Origin: Diploptera punctata
Taxonomy: Eukaryota; Arthropoda; Insecta; Blattodea; Blaberidae
Direction: 5' to 3'
Assembly: GCA_030220185.1 (NCBI GenBank)
Contig: JASPKZ010007247.1
Location: 1,410,317-1,474,316 of the forward strand
Length of the DNA stretch: 64,000 nt
The notes beneath the pieces were generated by a model. That model saw nothing but the letters and a program-made list of their open reading frames with translations. It was not told where the DNA came from and made no database searches. The position numbers and the translations under genes were made by a program. Positions 31,103-42,064 of the stretch are shown here, one piece after another. Positions within the stretch are counted from its first letter, which is position 1; each line of letters starts with the position of its first letter.

Positions 31103-34100
31103 ATGGATCTGAAAGGTAAAATTGCTCTGGTAACTGGAGGGGCTGCAGGTATTGGTCGAGCTTATTGCGAAGAACTTCTGAAATATGGGGCAAAGGTAAG
31201 AACTAAATACATCCTATTAATCATAAATCTAACGCTATTTTCTTATTGTTTGATAAAAAAAATTGAATGATGTATATATTTAAATATATCCATCCTAATT
31301 TAATTTTTTTAATGCAAATTTTTAAGGTTTACTTTAATCTAATATTGAATTTATGTAGGCCTATATCTATGTTTTTCAATGGTATTAAACTTATAGTTAT
31401 TCTAGTATATCATATATTTTTTTTGGAATTCTATATGAAGAAAGTGATGTATTTATATATAGATACCGAATGTATCTTAGACTAAATGATTCTGATCCAA
31501 TGTTTTGAATTTGAGACCACGCCCCTTATTTTCTAGGTGTCTGTCTGCGATATGAATACCGAGGCAGGGGAGCAGTTAGTTCAGCAACTTTCTGGAAAAT
31601 ATGGCAAAGATAAAATTATTTTCTGTCAGTGTGATGTCACAGATTATCCACAATATGAAGGTAAGCATAGTTTTAATTTTCATAAATCATTATATGAATT
31701 ATTCCATTTATGTGGTCTCTTATTTGAAGGGAGGAGATTATGTTTGGACCAAAGAGAGATAAACAGGTAAATGAAGGAAACTATATAACAGTGAGCTTCA
31801 TGATTTTTATGAGAAACCAGATGTAATTAATAGTTAGGTGTCATAGACTGCAGTGAGCAAATCATGCATCATGAATGGGAAATGAGTGAGGGATATGCAA
31901 ATGTCTTGTAGGAAAATATTTCAGTAGGTAATAAACTTCTAGGTTTGATAATGCCACTGAATTAGTATATAAATTTTGTTATCCTTTACATAAAAATTGG
32001 CAAACAAATATATAGATTATATTAAGTTATGTAGATAGGAAATAACACTATGAGGTTCTGTAATATTGTTTATTTTTTATCATTTCACTCACCTCATACT
32101 TCATAATTTATAGCAAATTATGAAGTATGAGGTGAGTGAAATGATAAAAAATAAACAATATAGATTATATATTAAAAAATTAATTTTATCATTATTATTA
32201 TTGTTGAAACACTGTCATTGGGTATATATCTGTTTAATATTAATTTCTTAGAAATTCTATGTGGGATGCTTATCTACATAAATAAACAAATATTAACGAT
32301 TTTATTATTAATTTAACACTTCTCATTGAAGGATAAATTATATTTGAAGAGAAAAATTTTCGCCTAGACCGGGACTCGAACCCGGGACCCTTGGCTTTCC
32401 GGGCCAAGTGCTCTACCAACTGAGCTACCGAGGCGAGTTACGATCTAGACGCAAATTTTTCTTCTTATGTACGTTGTAATTCCCTAACGCCAAATGCTTG
32501 AAACCATAGCTTCTATCTTGCAAATGGCGGCTTCTTAGTTAAGAAGACATTTATTGGGAATTTAACACTACTTTATAGCCAGTAGGGCTTCTATTGACGA
32601 TTTTATTATTAATTTAACACTTCTCATTGAAGGATAAATTATATTTGAAGAGAAAAATTTTCGCCTAGACCGGGACTCGAACCCGGGACCCTTGGCTTTC
32701 CGGGCCAAGTGCTCTACCAACTGAGCTACCGAGGCGAGTTACGATCTAGACGCAAATTTTTCTTCTTATGTACGTTGTAATTCCCTAACGCCAAATGCTT
32801 GAAACCATAGCTTCTATCTTGCAAATGGCGGCTTCTTAGTTAAGAAGACATTTATTGGGAATTTAACACTACTTTATAGCCAGTAGGGCTTCTATTGACG
32901 ATTTTATTATTAATTTAACACTTCTCATTGAAGGATAAATTATATTTGAAGAGAAAAATTTTCGCCTAGACCGGGACTCGAACCCGGGACCCTTGGCTTT
33001 CCGGGCCAAGTGCTCTACCAACTGAGCTACCGAGGCGAGTTACGATCTAGACGCAAATTTTTCTTCTTATGTACGTTGTAATTCCCTAACGCCAAATGCT
33101 TGAAACCATAGCTTCTATCTTGCAAATGGCGGCTTCTTAGTTAAGAAGACATTTATTGGGAATTTAACACTACTTTATAGCCAGTAGGGCTTCTATTGAC
33201 GATTTTATTATTAATTTAACACTTCTCATTGAAGGATAAATTATATTTGAAGAGAAAAATTTAAGAAGTGTTAAATTAATAATAAAATCGTCAATAGAAG
33301 CCCTACTGGCTATAAAGTAGTGTTAAATTCCCAATAAATGTCTTCTTAACTAAGAAGCCGCCATTTGCAAGATAGAAGCTATGGTTTCAAGCATTTGGCG
33401 TTAGGGAATTACAACGTACATAAGAAGAAAAATTTGCGTCTAGATCGTAACTCGCCTCGGTAGCTCAGTTGGTAGAGCACTTGGCCCGGAAAGCCAAGGG
33501 TCCCGGGTTCGAGTCCCGGTCTAGGCGAAAATTTTTCTCTTCAAATATAATTTATCCTTCAATGAGAAGTGTTAAATTAATAATAAAATCGTCAATAGAA
33601 GCCCTACTGGCTATAAAGTAGTGTTAAATTCCCAATAAATGTCTTCTTAACTAAGAAGCCGCCATTTGCAAGATAGAAGCTATGGTTTCAAGCATTTGGC
33701 GTTAGGGAATTACAACGTACATAAGAAGAAAAATTTGCGTCTAGATCGTAACTCGCCTCGGTAGCTCAGTTGGTAGAGCACTTGGCCCGGAAAGCCAAGG
33801 GTCCCGGGTTCGAGTCCCGGTCTAGGCGAAAATTTTTCTCTTCAAATAAAACAAATATTACCTTATATGGTTGTTTAAAACTAAGAAAATACTTAAAAAT
33901 TTAATGAGAGGTTGACGTAAAAATAGCCTAAAATGTGCCATATTATTTTTATTTTATAGTGTTCTGCCATATGGCAGATTCTTCACTGCGATCATAGCAT
34001 TTTCATGCTATACTTTGCAGTTTTACTAGGGAATTATATGTGTGGTAGCTTCCTGCTGCTTTCCACACCAGGGATGATGAGGATGGCCAGATGACGTTCA

Positions 34101-37100
34101 GATGATGTTTGGGGACTTTTTTGGCCTCAGAGCTACCTGACATTTGTCTTACAGGTGAGGAAAAAGTCTCACTCAGGAAGCTTGCCCTGACCAGGAATCG
34201 AACCCGGGCCCACTGCATGGCAAGGCAGCATGCTACCTCGTGACCAGAGTAGTGGACCCTATTATTTGGAACATGTTTATCATCATTGCCAAAACAGAAT
34301 AGCAAACTTATGAAAAACTTGTTAACACATGAAAATATAACATTCCTTCGGAATGTTTTGGCCTTCTCAACTAATCTAACCTTAAGTTCCAAATTCTGAT
34401 CAACCTTTCTAATGTAACCTGAATCAACATGTTGGCAATTGGCTTGATATAGTTTGTAACTAATGGTCTGTTCCAAATTTCATAGATGGGCATTTCACAT
34501 AGAATAGCATATTTCTCTTATTTATAATTTTTAAAATTATCTTTTAGTTGTATTTTTTTTTTAGAATCATTTCAAACAACAATTTCGGTGTTTGGCAATC
34601 TCGACATAGTCATCAATAATGCTGGCATCATGAATGACCGTTTCTGGGAACTGGAAGTGGACATTAATCTGGTAAGAAAAAAATTGGCAATGTATCTTGT
34701 AAGATCATTTAATATCTCTAATATCCCTAATAAAACAATAGCAAAATATTTTGGTAAAAATTTGTATCAAATTGCAGAAAATGCGGAATATAATATGGTT
34801 ATGCATTAGTTGTTTTCACTGTATTCCTTCACATTTAAATAAACTGGTATGAGAGCCTAGTTTTGCCACTTTGTGTTAATGTTCTACCAGGTATACTTTT
34901 CCACATCACATATGATTATTAAATTACTGTTGTAATGAAAATTAATTTTTTTAGTAAATGAAAAATTAAGTTAGTGGTTTATGATTCTATCTATAAATAA
35001 TGACGTAGTCCATTGTTGAGCTATAGCCTCCCCTTTGAAAGGAGTTACTAAATCAAGTTAATTTTTAGTTCATAGTTAAATATGGGAAATAACATTATGA
35101 GGTTCTTAATTTGTAAATTAATGAGTCATTTTCACATATTACCTCATATTTCTTTAAACACAGGAACTAGTTTTCAGAGATCCATCTCTCTCATTTTATC
35201 AACCGACATTATGACTACCGGTAGTCATAACGTCGAGATGGTTCTCTTGAAAACTGGTTTCCGTGCTTAAAGTAACATGAAATATGAGGTAAGATGTAAA
35301 AATAATTTTTAGTTACCTTATTTGCTCATAGATGTCAACACACTGACCCAATGAGACATCTAACAGGCAACTAAGGTATTAATTATATTATTTTTAGTCT
35401 GGACATCTTACCTCAATATTAATGTTCAAGAACAAATCAACATTAATATTGAGGTAAGATGTCCAGACTAAAACTAATATAATTAAAATAACCTCAAAAT
35501 ATAACTTCCTAAAATTAAATATTAATTACAACTAAGGCATTACTAGGAAGTTATTGTAGGTAAATTTTTCTTAGAGGCCTCTTTGTTCAGGCTTAAGTAT
35601 ATTTTACGAGCCTGAAAATCTTCAGACTTTGGACCCAAATTTTAAAGTCTCTCCTGAAGGACTTGCTCCATCAACCTGCAACCCTCGTAACCAGAAGCAA
35701 GGAGCATAACCACTAGTCCACTATGGCCAACGGTTTATGATTAGAGTTTTAAATTAATAGCTAGATTTATGTTACAATTTTACTAAAATTGCAATCTTGC
35801 TAACCAAGAAATGGGACCATATTCTATAGACTAACCAAATTTAATTACTCAGGAAATTAATACAAAAGTAAGGACTATACTGTATTCATTATACATGTAT
35901 ACTTGTTCATGCATGAAAAATAGAGCCTCACTGATTGAGTTGTCTTTAATATAGACACAATTCTGATTTTTTTTTTATGGTGTACTTGAAATTACTATGC
36001 CTCTGGTTCCAAAGTCCCTCCATGATATCTTTACCTTGTCGTGGTGGAGTGGCTTGCATGCTTAAATGACCCCAAGAGCTCTGCCGGCGATAACATTGCT
36101 GCCGATAGGGTTACCCATGCCAGACTGGTCAAAGGTGATAAGCCAGATTAAAAAAGTATCTTGGTCAAAAGAGTGATGATCTTTCACTCTAAAAATATAA
36201 CCGTCAAGATATGCGGCCATGGGTTCCATTGGGGTAATATCTTCCATAGGGTAAAATAGTCTGTCTCTGGGTGGGGACTACTTCAGGGAATCCATGCCAA
36301 AGGCTCTGGTTCCAAAGTTCTCAGGTTCAAACTTGGCCAGGATCAATGGATTTTGTAAAATTCCTGTGTTTAGCTTCTTTTGGAAGGAAAGTGAAGCTAT
36401 GGGTCTCATGTCTTAGATTTAAGGAATATAAAAGGCCCTCAAACCTGAAATAAGAGTTCTCTGGGCAAAATTTGTTTATTCTTTCATGTCCTGCTTTGGA
36501 TTTTGATGCTAATATTCTGATTTATTGAAGAGTGTCATTAAATAGAATACTAAGAATTAAATTAATATTTTCATTACCTCACTCATATCCTTTATACTTC
36601 TAGACTGCAGTTTCGGAGCTATATCTCCATCCTCAATAGCCTCTCATCGACAGGTGTTATGTCATTTCTTGGCAGTTTTCTTCTTCCTGAAGAGATGAGA
36701 GGCTTCTGAGGATGGAGATATAGTTCCGAAACTGCAGTCTAGAAGTATAAATGATATGAGGTGACGTAATAAAAATATTAATTTAATTCTTAACTGCCCT
36801 CAGGGGTCCTCATCTAGGGGATATGTGGATGGCGACCACAAGGTGCCCAAGCTGTGCAAAACATTTCTTCCACTTACTTGTGTTTTGCACTCTTTTAACT
36901 TTACTATCTAACCTCTCTTGGTTAACTCTTGTTTTTTCGACCCAGACGCTATTAGGGCATCCGAGGGCTAGGGAGTCTTTCCTTTCTTCCATTTCTTCTT
37001 TCCTTTATTTTCTTTCCTTCTCCAGAAAAGCCTGACCAGAGGCTATAAGATGGTAGCCCATCACTGGTCTTGCCTTCCTTTGGCCAGCAACCAATCGAAG

Positions 37101-40100
37101 GGACTATTATTATGCTTTCAAGTCTTATACGAGAATTTCCCATACGGGAAAATTTTCTATAGGATCGTAACAGGCCTTGGCCTAATACTTGGAAGGAAGA
37201 AGAAGAGAAGAAATTAAACCTCATAGTGTTTTTTTTTTCCTTGTGAAAGTTAGATAAATAGAATACTATTACTGCCGTATAAATTACTCATATTTTCATT
37301 TGTGTTTCAAAGAATCCATGAATGCAAAATAAAAAATGATTATTTTCATATATGTATGTACAGAATGGTGTGATACGTGGAACTCTTCTCGCTCTGCGAT
37401 TCATGGGGAAGGACAGAGGTGGTCGAGGTGGAACTGTTATCAACACAGGCTCCAATGTCAGCTTGTGTCCTTATGTCAGCATTCCTATCTACACAGCTAC
37501 TAAACATGCCATTGTTGGATTCACACGTTCATATGGGGTCAGTAAAGTATTTTTAAGCATTATTTTGAAAAGTATACATTACATTATAAATGCCAGTACG
37601 GCTTTTTTCAATGTTTTTATTATTAATTTCATACATCTCATTGATGGATAAATCATATTTGAAGAGAAAAATTATACGCTCAGACCGGGACTTGAACCCG
37701 GGACATAATACAGATATCATGTTATTTTATTTTTGTACATCTTCTGTAATTCCTGAGCTCCTAAAACATTCTGACTCAGTGTCCTAAGTCTTGTGGTCAA
37801 CATTCCTGACGATGGAGCAAGAGTCCTTGGGTTAAATTCTCTCAGTCTTGGACATATAGATTTTTTTCTAAAGGGAAATTTTTACATTCAGGGTTTGAGT
37901 ATGGTGTGGTATCTATAATGAGGAACATTTTTATCACATTCAAATAACAATGTAATTATGACTTTGAGACATCTAATTTTTTCTGCACCCACTCAAAGGC
38001 TGAAGTATTTTTAATGATGAACCTCTGGATCGAATCAAAATTTGCAGGAGTTTCAAAATTCATGAGTTTATCTTTCTTGTTTTTTTGGATGTGAAAGAAC
38101 TCACTGTCTGGGAAAAAATCCACATCCAAAAAAACATGAATTTGGAAACTCCCAAAAATTTTTATTTGATCCAGAGGTTCATCGGTCCACCGATAGAAGG
38201 AAGAGGAAAACCGCCAAGAAACGACATAACATCGGTCGACGAGAGGCTACTGATGATGGAGATATAGCTCCGAAACTCCAGTCTAGAAGAAAAGGATATG
38301 AGGTGAGGTAATAAAAACATTAATTTAATTCTTAAATCACTATAACCATTAGAAATATGTCTGCAAATTATAATTTTTTTCAAAAATTGCAATTATTGAT
38401 TTTAAAAAAAACATTCTTTATATCTGTATAGAAAAGTAGAAAAAGAGCTAAAAAAATGTAAACAGAAAGAAAAAAGAAAATAAAAACAAATATAAAAGCT
38501 TATAAAATATAATATACAGAGAAAATTGGTTCAGGCAGTAGCATTTGAGACTTGTAATTGGGAAATTCCAGATTTGTATTTCAGTAATGACCAACCTGAG
38601 CATGTCAAATGCTGGGTTAGAATTACACTACCAGCAGCCATAAGCACCATTTCATAATATAATTAAATCAGTGAATCAATGAAAAAATGACAAACCCTAG
38701 AAATGCACAGCTATTGAAGAAACCTAAATCCTAGACAAGATATGACTTTAGGCATTAAAATATTTATGAATAAGAATGAAATAAAAAATAAGAAAAAAGT
38801 AAACAAAAAAAAAATTGATGAATGAGTCCGTTCTTATTGTACTTCATATATATATATATTTTTTAAACACGGGAACTGCAGTTTCCAAGAGGAGTCCCTC
38901 TTATCTTCAGCCGACATTATGACTCATAATGTTATTTCTGATATTTAACTATGAAAAAACTGATATATGTGTTTTTAACTGCTGATTTGTGATATCACGT
39001 TATTTCTACTTTAGGACTCGTATCATGTCAACATGACAGGAGTACGGGTTATCGCCATCTGTCCAGCAGCAACAGAAACAAATTTGGTGCAAGATGTAAA
39101 AAAGCAGCTCCTGTCTTCGGAATATGAGAAGGCATGGCAACGCGACACTGCCAACAGTGTACCACAAATGTAAGTTCCATATTTTACTGAAAAACCTAAT
39201 TTTTCATTTGACCAGCCTCATGGGCTAGTGGTCATCGTTTTTGAGTACAGTTCATGAGGTCCCATGTTGATTCCCCACAGAATATCCAGAGGAGAAAGTG
39301 GACAAGTTTTGCATACATGCCACAATCGGCGCTAGTGTAGAACTAACGATATCTAATTTTTTTCTATTTTTTTGTGATACTAATATGAAATTCAGCATTG
39401 CCTGGTGGTAAAATTATGAATTATAATTATACCACACCATCCGGTGAATAATTATGGAATTATTTGTACCCAGCCTCTCAGACCTAATTTTTTTTTTAAT
39501 TATAACAGAAAGGAAGAATGGAAATAAATAAAACATGTTAATTTAATTTCGTTTATTAAAATTTAAAAATGTGCATATGTATTATGTTGTATACAATATT
39601 TATTAAAGAACCTTAGCCACATCGTACATCTGAAGTCCATTATAAAGTCTCTCACATTTTTTAAACGTTTGTTAGAAATGGCTGTACACCAACATCACTC
39701 TTCCTAACCTAACAAATCTTAGAATTTTATTACTTCTAGTTGGTTTATCTTTGAAAATAGATTCACATTAAAAATGTAAACAAGTTTGAATTTACTTACG
39801 AATTAGAGTAAAATAAAATCTAAGTAATGATTTTTAACTTTCGATAATATATAATTTTTACAGTACCCCATCTACAGTACATAGAATGAAAGGATGGCAG
39901 TTAAAAATTTCAAATTTACAAATTGGCTAATTTTCCCATAATCCTGAGTGAACATGCCGTGTGCATTACATTTGTTTTATTTAGTTACATATTCTGTTAC
40001 TACGAAACAGCACTATCATTGTAGATTGCTCATTGTAGTTCATCGTAAATTTGTAGGTGTCACTGTAAGCAGTTTCTCCTCTGAATTAAAATACTCTGTG

Positions 40101-41363
40101 TTGATTCCCGGTCAGACAATAGGAATGTTATGTGGTTGCCCAATGGTTTGGATTTTAGATAAAGTACTCTCCTGATATTAAAATAAAATTAATTGTGAAT
40201 ACTTTTTACCTCGTACATCCATGTTTTTTATCAGAAACATCATTTCCATCCTCAGCTGTTTTCACGACCTGTCAATTCTTCATTATGCCGGTCATTTTCT
40301 AAACTGCCATCTGGTGTTGATTTGAAGAACTTCGTAATCAAATTTGGTTCTTGTATGGTTTTTTTGAATGTATATCTTTTCCCAGACTGTTAATTCCAAA
40401 GGTTTAGATAGATGTTTCAAAAGTTTAGCTTCTTTTTCAATCTATGATTCTCTAATAAACTTTTGGAATATCTAATTAAACTAATGTTTTATTTTAGGAA
40501 GTAATATTGTGAGGTTCTTTTAATTAAATTATATTTACAGACTCAAAATAATTTATTCTATTATTGTTGGCTTTAATTATTTTATTCAGGCTATAATAAT
40601 TTTTTAGTGCTAATTTAATGTTAAATTTTCTGATTTTTTTTTAAAACTTATTATATACCAAATGTAAATTTCTTGAATTATTTACTAATTTCTTTATCTG
40701 TCTGAAGGGTACTTTCATTAATCAATTTTTGTTTCCTGAATCTATTTATTTTCTTATGAATCATCTTTTCTTCAAAACCATTATCTTTTGCTGTCTTTAA
40801 TATGTGTTTTTTCTCCGTATTAAATTTTTTTCTGCTCATGGGGACATTCACAAGTCTGTAGCCTATGTTTGAAGACTGCTTGTTTATGTGCAGTGTGGTT
40901 GAAACCTGCCACTTTAATATCATTATCAGTGTACGTTTCTTTCCTGTAAATTCCAAATCCTACTTTTTTTTTCTTAATTTTTGATCAATTTTAGTTTCAA
41001 AAATGGTAATTGCTGTTTATTTTAAACTTCCATAGTAAATTTAATTGTTATATTATTATTTAAAATAAACCTTATAGTGTCACTTCCTTTAAAATATTAA
41101 ATAAAAAAAGAATATATAAATTCACTGCTACTAATTCCAGCTAAATTAAAAATAATTAAAATCTTCAATTGTTACAGACATTTTGACATGATTGATTATG
41201 AATGAATGAATGAAAGAATGAGTCATTATGATTGATTATGTTTTACAGGCCAGAACACGTAGCGAAGGCACTGATACACATCTTACAGAAAGCTTCAAGT
41301 GGATCAGTATGGATGGTGGAGAACAGTCAGCCTGCAAGAGAAATCACTTTCCCCAGCTTGTAA
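31103..41363 (+). CDS. 15-hydroxyprostaglandin dehydrogenase-like SDR, six exons
   Basis: NAD-dependent short-chain dehydrogenase, predicted cytosolic (no signal peptide or membrane segment). Coding exons: 31103-31195, 31537-31660, 34565-34671, 37364-37537, 39015-39169, 41249-41363, all with GT-AG borders and consistent phase. They total 768 nt, 255 aa plus TAA. Motifs: TGGAAGIG at 11-18, Asp36 after strand 2 (NAD preference), NNAG at 90-93, catalytic Ser138, Tyr151, Lys155. These positions match human 15-PGDH numbering, and the length is close to its 266 aa. Residue 148 is Ile where the human enzyme has substrate-contacting Gln, so the substrate is probably not prostaglandin and is unknown. 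The start ATG has A at -3. Introns 2-5 (1.5-2.9 kb) are filled with PLE, SINE and tRNA-like insertions, but no exon is hit. Confidence 0.92.
32023..32157. mobile_element. PLE-J minimal inverted pair (intron 2)
   Basis: A 135-bp palindrome with TSD ATATAGATTATAT at 32010-32022 and 32158-32170. The left end is long (AGTTATGTAGATAGG, then AACACTATGAGG). The right end is short (AAAAAATAAACAAT). Inner arms carry CTCACCTCATACTTCATAA and its complement. Other copies at 53295 and 61141. Confidence 0.9.
32360..32434 (-). tRNA. tRNA-like sequence, array unit 1
   Basis: A 75-nt body with intact A-box (TAGCTCAGTTGG) and B-box (GGTTCGAGTCC). The T-arm is perfect. The anticodon arm CTTGGC/GCCAAG has loop CCGGAAA. 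C at position 33 and a C-T mismatch in the acceptor argue against translation use. Confidence 0.55.
32661..32735 (-). tRNA. tRNA-like sequence, array unit 2
   Basis: Same sequence as unit 1, 301 bp on. Confidence 0.55.
32962..33036 (-). tRNA. tRNA-like sequence, array unit 3
   Basis: Same sequence as unit 1, a further 301 bp on. It is followed by a partial fourth tail and the orientation switch. Confidence 0.55.
33454..33528 (+). tRNA. tRNA-like sequence, array unit 4
   Basis: First forward unit after the switch. Body identical to units 1-3. Confidence 0.55.
33755..33829 (+). tRNA. tRNA-like sequence, array unit 5
   Basis: Second forward unit, 301 bp after unit 4. The array ends 19 nt downstream. 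Confidence 0.55.
33964..34260 (-). repeat. SINE-4, reverse copy (intron 2)
   Basis: The left tail has CCATATGGCAGATTCTTCAC. A GATGATGAGGATGG patch follows, then CTTACAGGTGAGGAAAAAG and a tRNA-like head with CGAACCCGGGCC near 34199. Confidence 0.8.
35071..35303. mobile_element. PLE-D inverted pair (intron 3)
   Basis: TSD TAATTTTTAGTT at 35059-35070 and 35304-35315. The left end is long (ATATGGGAAATAACATTATG). The right is short (GAGGTAAGATGTAAAAA). The centre is a CCGACATTATGACTACCGGT palindrome. Ribozyme cores are decayed. Confidence 0.87.
35325..35735 (-). repeat. SINE-2, reverse, interrupted by PLE-G (intron 3)
   Basis: The left part (35328-35367) matches the SINE-2 3' region seen at 18536-18585. 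The right part (35543-35735) has the GAGGCCTCTTTGTTCAGGC and ATCTTCAGACTTTGGACCC blocks. Confidence 0.75.
35382..35528. mobile_element. PLE-G minimal inverted pair in SINE-2
   Basis: TSD CAACTAAGGTATTA (35368-35381) / CAACTAAGGCATTA (35529-35542). The left end is short (ATTATATTATTTTTAG) and the right is long (ACTTCCTAAAATTAAATATT). The uninterrupted target is visible in the SINE-2 copy at 18536. Confidence 0.88.
36290..36470 (+). repeat. SINE-2-related fragment (intron 3)
   Basis: GGTTCCAAAGTTCTCAGGTTC...GATCAATGGATTTTGTAAAA followed by a degenerate body. Diverged and partial. Confidence 0.45.
36553..37254. mobile_element. PLE-A inverted pair split by a LINE end (intron 3)
   Basis: TSD TAAATAGAATACTA at 36539-36552 and 37255-37268. 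The left end is short (AGAATTAAATT) and the right is long (TTGTGAAAGTTAGA). The left-arm ribozyme core has TTGAGGA and the right-arm core has CTGAGGA with stem GGA/TCC and an intact GAAACTGCAGTC. The element is interrupted at 36794-37211. Confidence 0.87.
36794..37211 (+). mobile_element. LINE 3' UTR inserted in PLE-A
   Basis: Non-coding block ending CAGGCCTTGGCCTAATACTT then a GAAG-type tail (37198-37211). The same terminal motif appears reversed at 50105-50150 at the 3' end of a coding LINE fragment, which identifies it as a LINE end. Confidence 0.6.
37600..37702 (-). repeat. tRNA-like type 1 fragment (intron 4)
   Basis: Long tail (TTATTATTAATTTCATACATC), trailer GAAGAGAAAAATTATACG, then the T-arm with CGGGACTTGAACCCGGGAC. 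It is truncated before the anticodon arm. Confidence 0.65.
37770..37910 (+). repeat. SINE-5 fragment (intron 4)
   Basis: A tRNA-like head with GTCTTGTGGTCAACATTCC, decayed B-box and the AAAGGGAAATTTTTACATTC body. Confidence 0.45.
38000..38335. mobile_element. PLE-A inverted pair with endonuclease C-terminal coding traces (intron 4)
   Basis: The left half is antisense PLE coding sequence (GATGAACCTCTGGATCGAAT). The right half is sense, encoding [13 protein letters not shown] and [10 protein letters not shown]. The right arm ends short at TTAATTTAATTCTT. The left outer end is truncated and no TSD was identified. Confidence 0.75.
38247..38288 (+). ncRNA. Hammerhead-like core (PLE-A)
   Basis: CTA, CTGATGA (38250-38256), extra T, GGAG/CTCC stem, GAAAC, loop TCCA, GTC, TAG. 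All core residues are present. The stem III palindrome is altered (ACTCCAGT). Confidence 0.58.
38862..38945 (-). mobile_element. PLE-D fragment (intron 4)
   Basis: A single antisense piece of a PLE-D arm, from TTTTTTAAACACGGGAACTG to a short ATTATGACTCATAAT palindrome. Outer ends lost. Confidence 0.6.
38870..38913 (-). ncRNA. Hammerhead-like core (PLE-D), long stem II
   Basis: Minus strand: CTGAAGA, then T-AAGAGG / CCTCTT-G (six pairs plus a T-G closing wobble), loop GACT, GAAAC, palindromic ACTGCAGT with GTT site. The best-paired stem II in the window. Confidence 0.58.
39208..39300 (+). repeat. SINE-5-like tRNA head (intron 5)
   Basis: A-box-like TGGGCTAGTGGTCATCG and a decayed B-box TTGATTCCCC. 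Confidence 0.45.
40495..41095 (-). mobile_element. PLE-K with reverse transcriptase C-terminal coding (intron 5)
   Basis: Bounded on the left by GGAAGTAATATTGTGAGGTT and on the right by AACCTTATAGTGTCACTTCC. These are the long-tail signatures of the PLE families in opposite orientation. It is the only copy here that keeps coding sequence upstream of the nuclease. Confidence 0.7.
40678..40956 (-). pseudogene. PLE reverse transcriptase thumb-region fragment
   Basis: A 92-codon frame with [20 protein letters not shown], then [17 protein letters not shown] and [15 protein letters not shown]. The order (basic PMSRKxFxxE block, then AxxNGFxxxxI) matches the region just C-terminal to the RT palm in Penelope-like proteins. 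No catalytic YxDD is included. Confidence 0.6.
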
Positions 41364-41814
41364 ACTCATCGGCCATCGTAAAGTGTTACGCTTATCTAGT
41401 CTAGCATGCACCTTGTGTCTAACTTGTGCTTGTCCACACAGTGTGAAAGTCATCAGTTATCCTATTTTATTTATTTATTTATTTATTTTGTACTTGCTCT
41501 AGGTGCAGCTATAATCTTACTCTGTTTGCTGTGAAATGAGATAATTTACCATTCATCATTATGTATGTTTTTTTTTACCCCATATTTTGTTGGAATACCA
41601 ACTTACAGTAATTTAAAACAAAGACACTGTGAAACACATTTTATCTCAACCCAAGCTATATTTGAAAATTTACAATCATTAGTGGCCACATGAAGTGATT
41701 TGGAATTCTTATGGGGCACATAATGTGCCAATTTAAAGCCTCAATATTTGTGTATTTTACGGATACACCATAAAGATGATTATGGTGTTGCAAAAAATAA
41801 TTTGATACACTTAA
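41364..41814 (+). other. Presumed 3' UTR and flank of the dehydrogenase gene
   Basis: Sequence after the TAA. There is a TTTA-type repeat at 41465-41485, with an ATTAAA variant at 41822 as the nearest possible poly(A) signal. No canonical AATAAA found by eye. Confidence 0.3.
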
Positions 41815-41864
41815 GTTTTAAATTAAAACTCTTTGTACCTCACCTCATATCCAGTCTTCTAATT
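41815..41864 (-). mobile_element. PLE-F left-arm fragment
   Basis: CTCTTTGTACCTCACCTCAT and CCAGTCTTCTAATTATA match the PLE-F arm at 58998-59047. PLE-L has inserted at its right edge. Confidence 0.6.
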
Positions 41865-41876
41865 ATACCTATAAAA

Positions 41877-42052
41877 TTATGTAGGTAGGAAATAACACTT
41901 ATGAGGTTTATTTTAATTTTGTTTAGTTGTTTCTTGACTCACCTCATACTTCTTAACTCCCTTGCATATCACAAATGCAGTGACGAAATCTAGATATTCA
42001 AGGGAATTAAGAAGTATGAGGTGAGTCAAGAAACAACTAAACAAAATTAAAA
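41877..42052. mobile_element. PLE-L inverted pair
   Basis: TSD ATACCTATAAAA at 41865-41876 and 42053-42064. The left end is long (TTATGTAGGTAGGAAATAAC). The right is short (CAAAATTAAAA). The centre retains CAGTGACGAAATCTAG, a decayed core. Confidence 0.88.
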
Positions 42053-42064
42053 ATACCTATAAAA

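Larger units (their letters stand above)
32296..33848. mobile_element. tRNA-like type 1 concatemer: three reverse and two forward units (intron 2)
   Basis: Unit period is 301 bp and the units look identical or nearly so by eye. Three reverse units are followed by a partial fourth. The orientation flips at about 33262, and two forward units follow. The whole 1553-bp block is flanked by a perfect 12-bp duplication AAACAAATATTA (32284-32295, 33849-33860), so it most likely arrived in one event. The left end is long (3' terminus AATAATAAAATCG) and the right end is short (TTTCTCTTCAAAT). Each unit has a tRNA-like body plus a spacer with CAAATGGCGGCTTCTTAG and CCAGTAGGGCTTCTATTG. Confidence 0.9.

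Noticed and set aside
32360..33829. Cluster of five functional tRNA-Ser genes
   Set aside because: A GGA anticodon on a class I body without the Ser variable arm, C at position 33, acceptor mismatches, and the units lie in a TSD-bounded mobile block.
32296..33848. CRISPR-like direct repeat array
   Set aside because: The regular 301-bp period comes from tRNA-like monomers with no unique spacers, includes an inversion and sits in a eukaryotic intron.
34003..34476. 157-codon minus-strand ORF
   Set aside because: Most of it is SINE-4 read through into unrelated flank.
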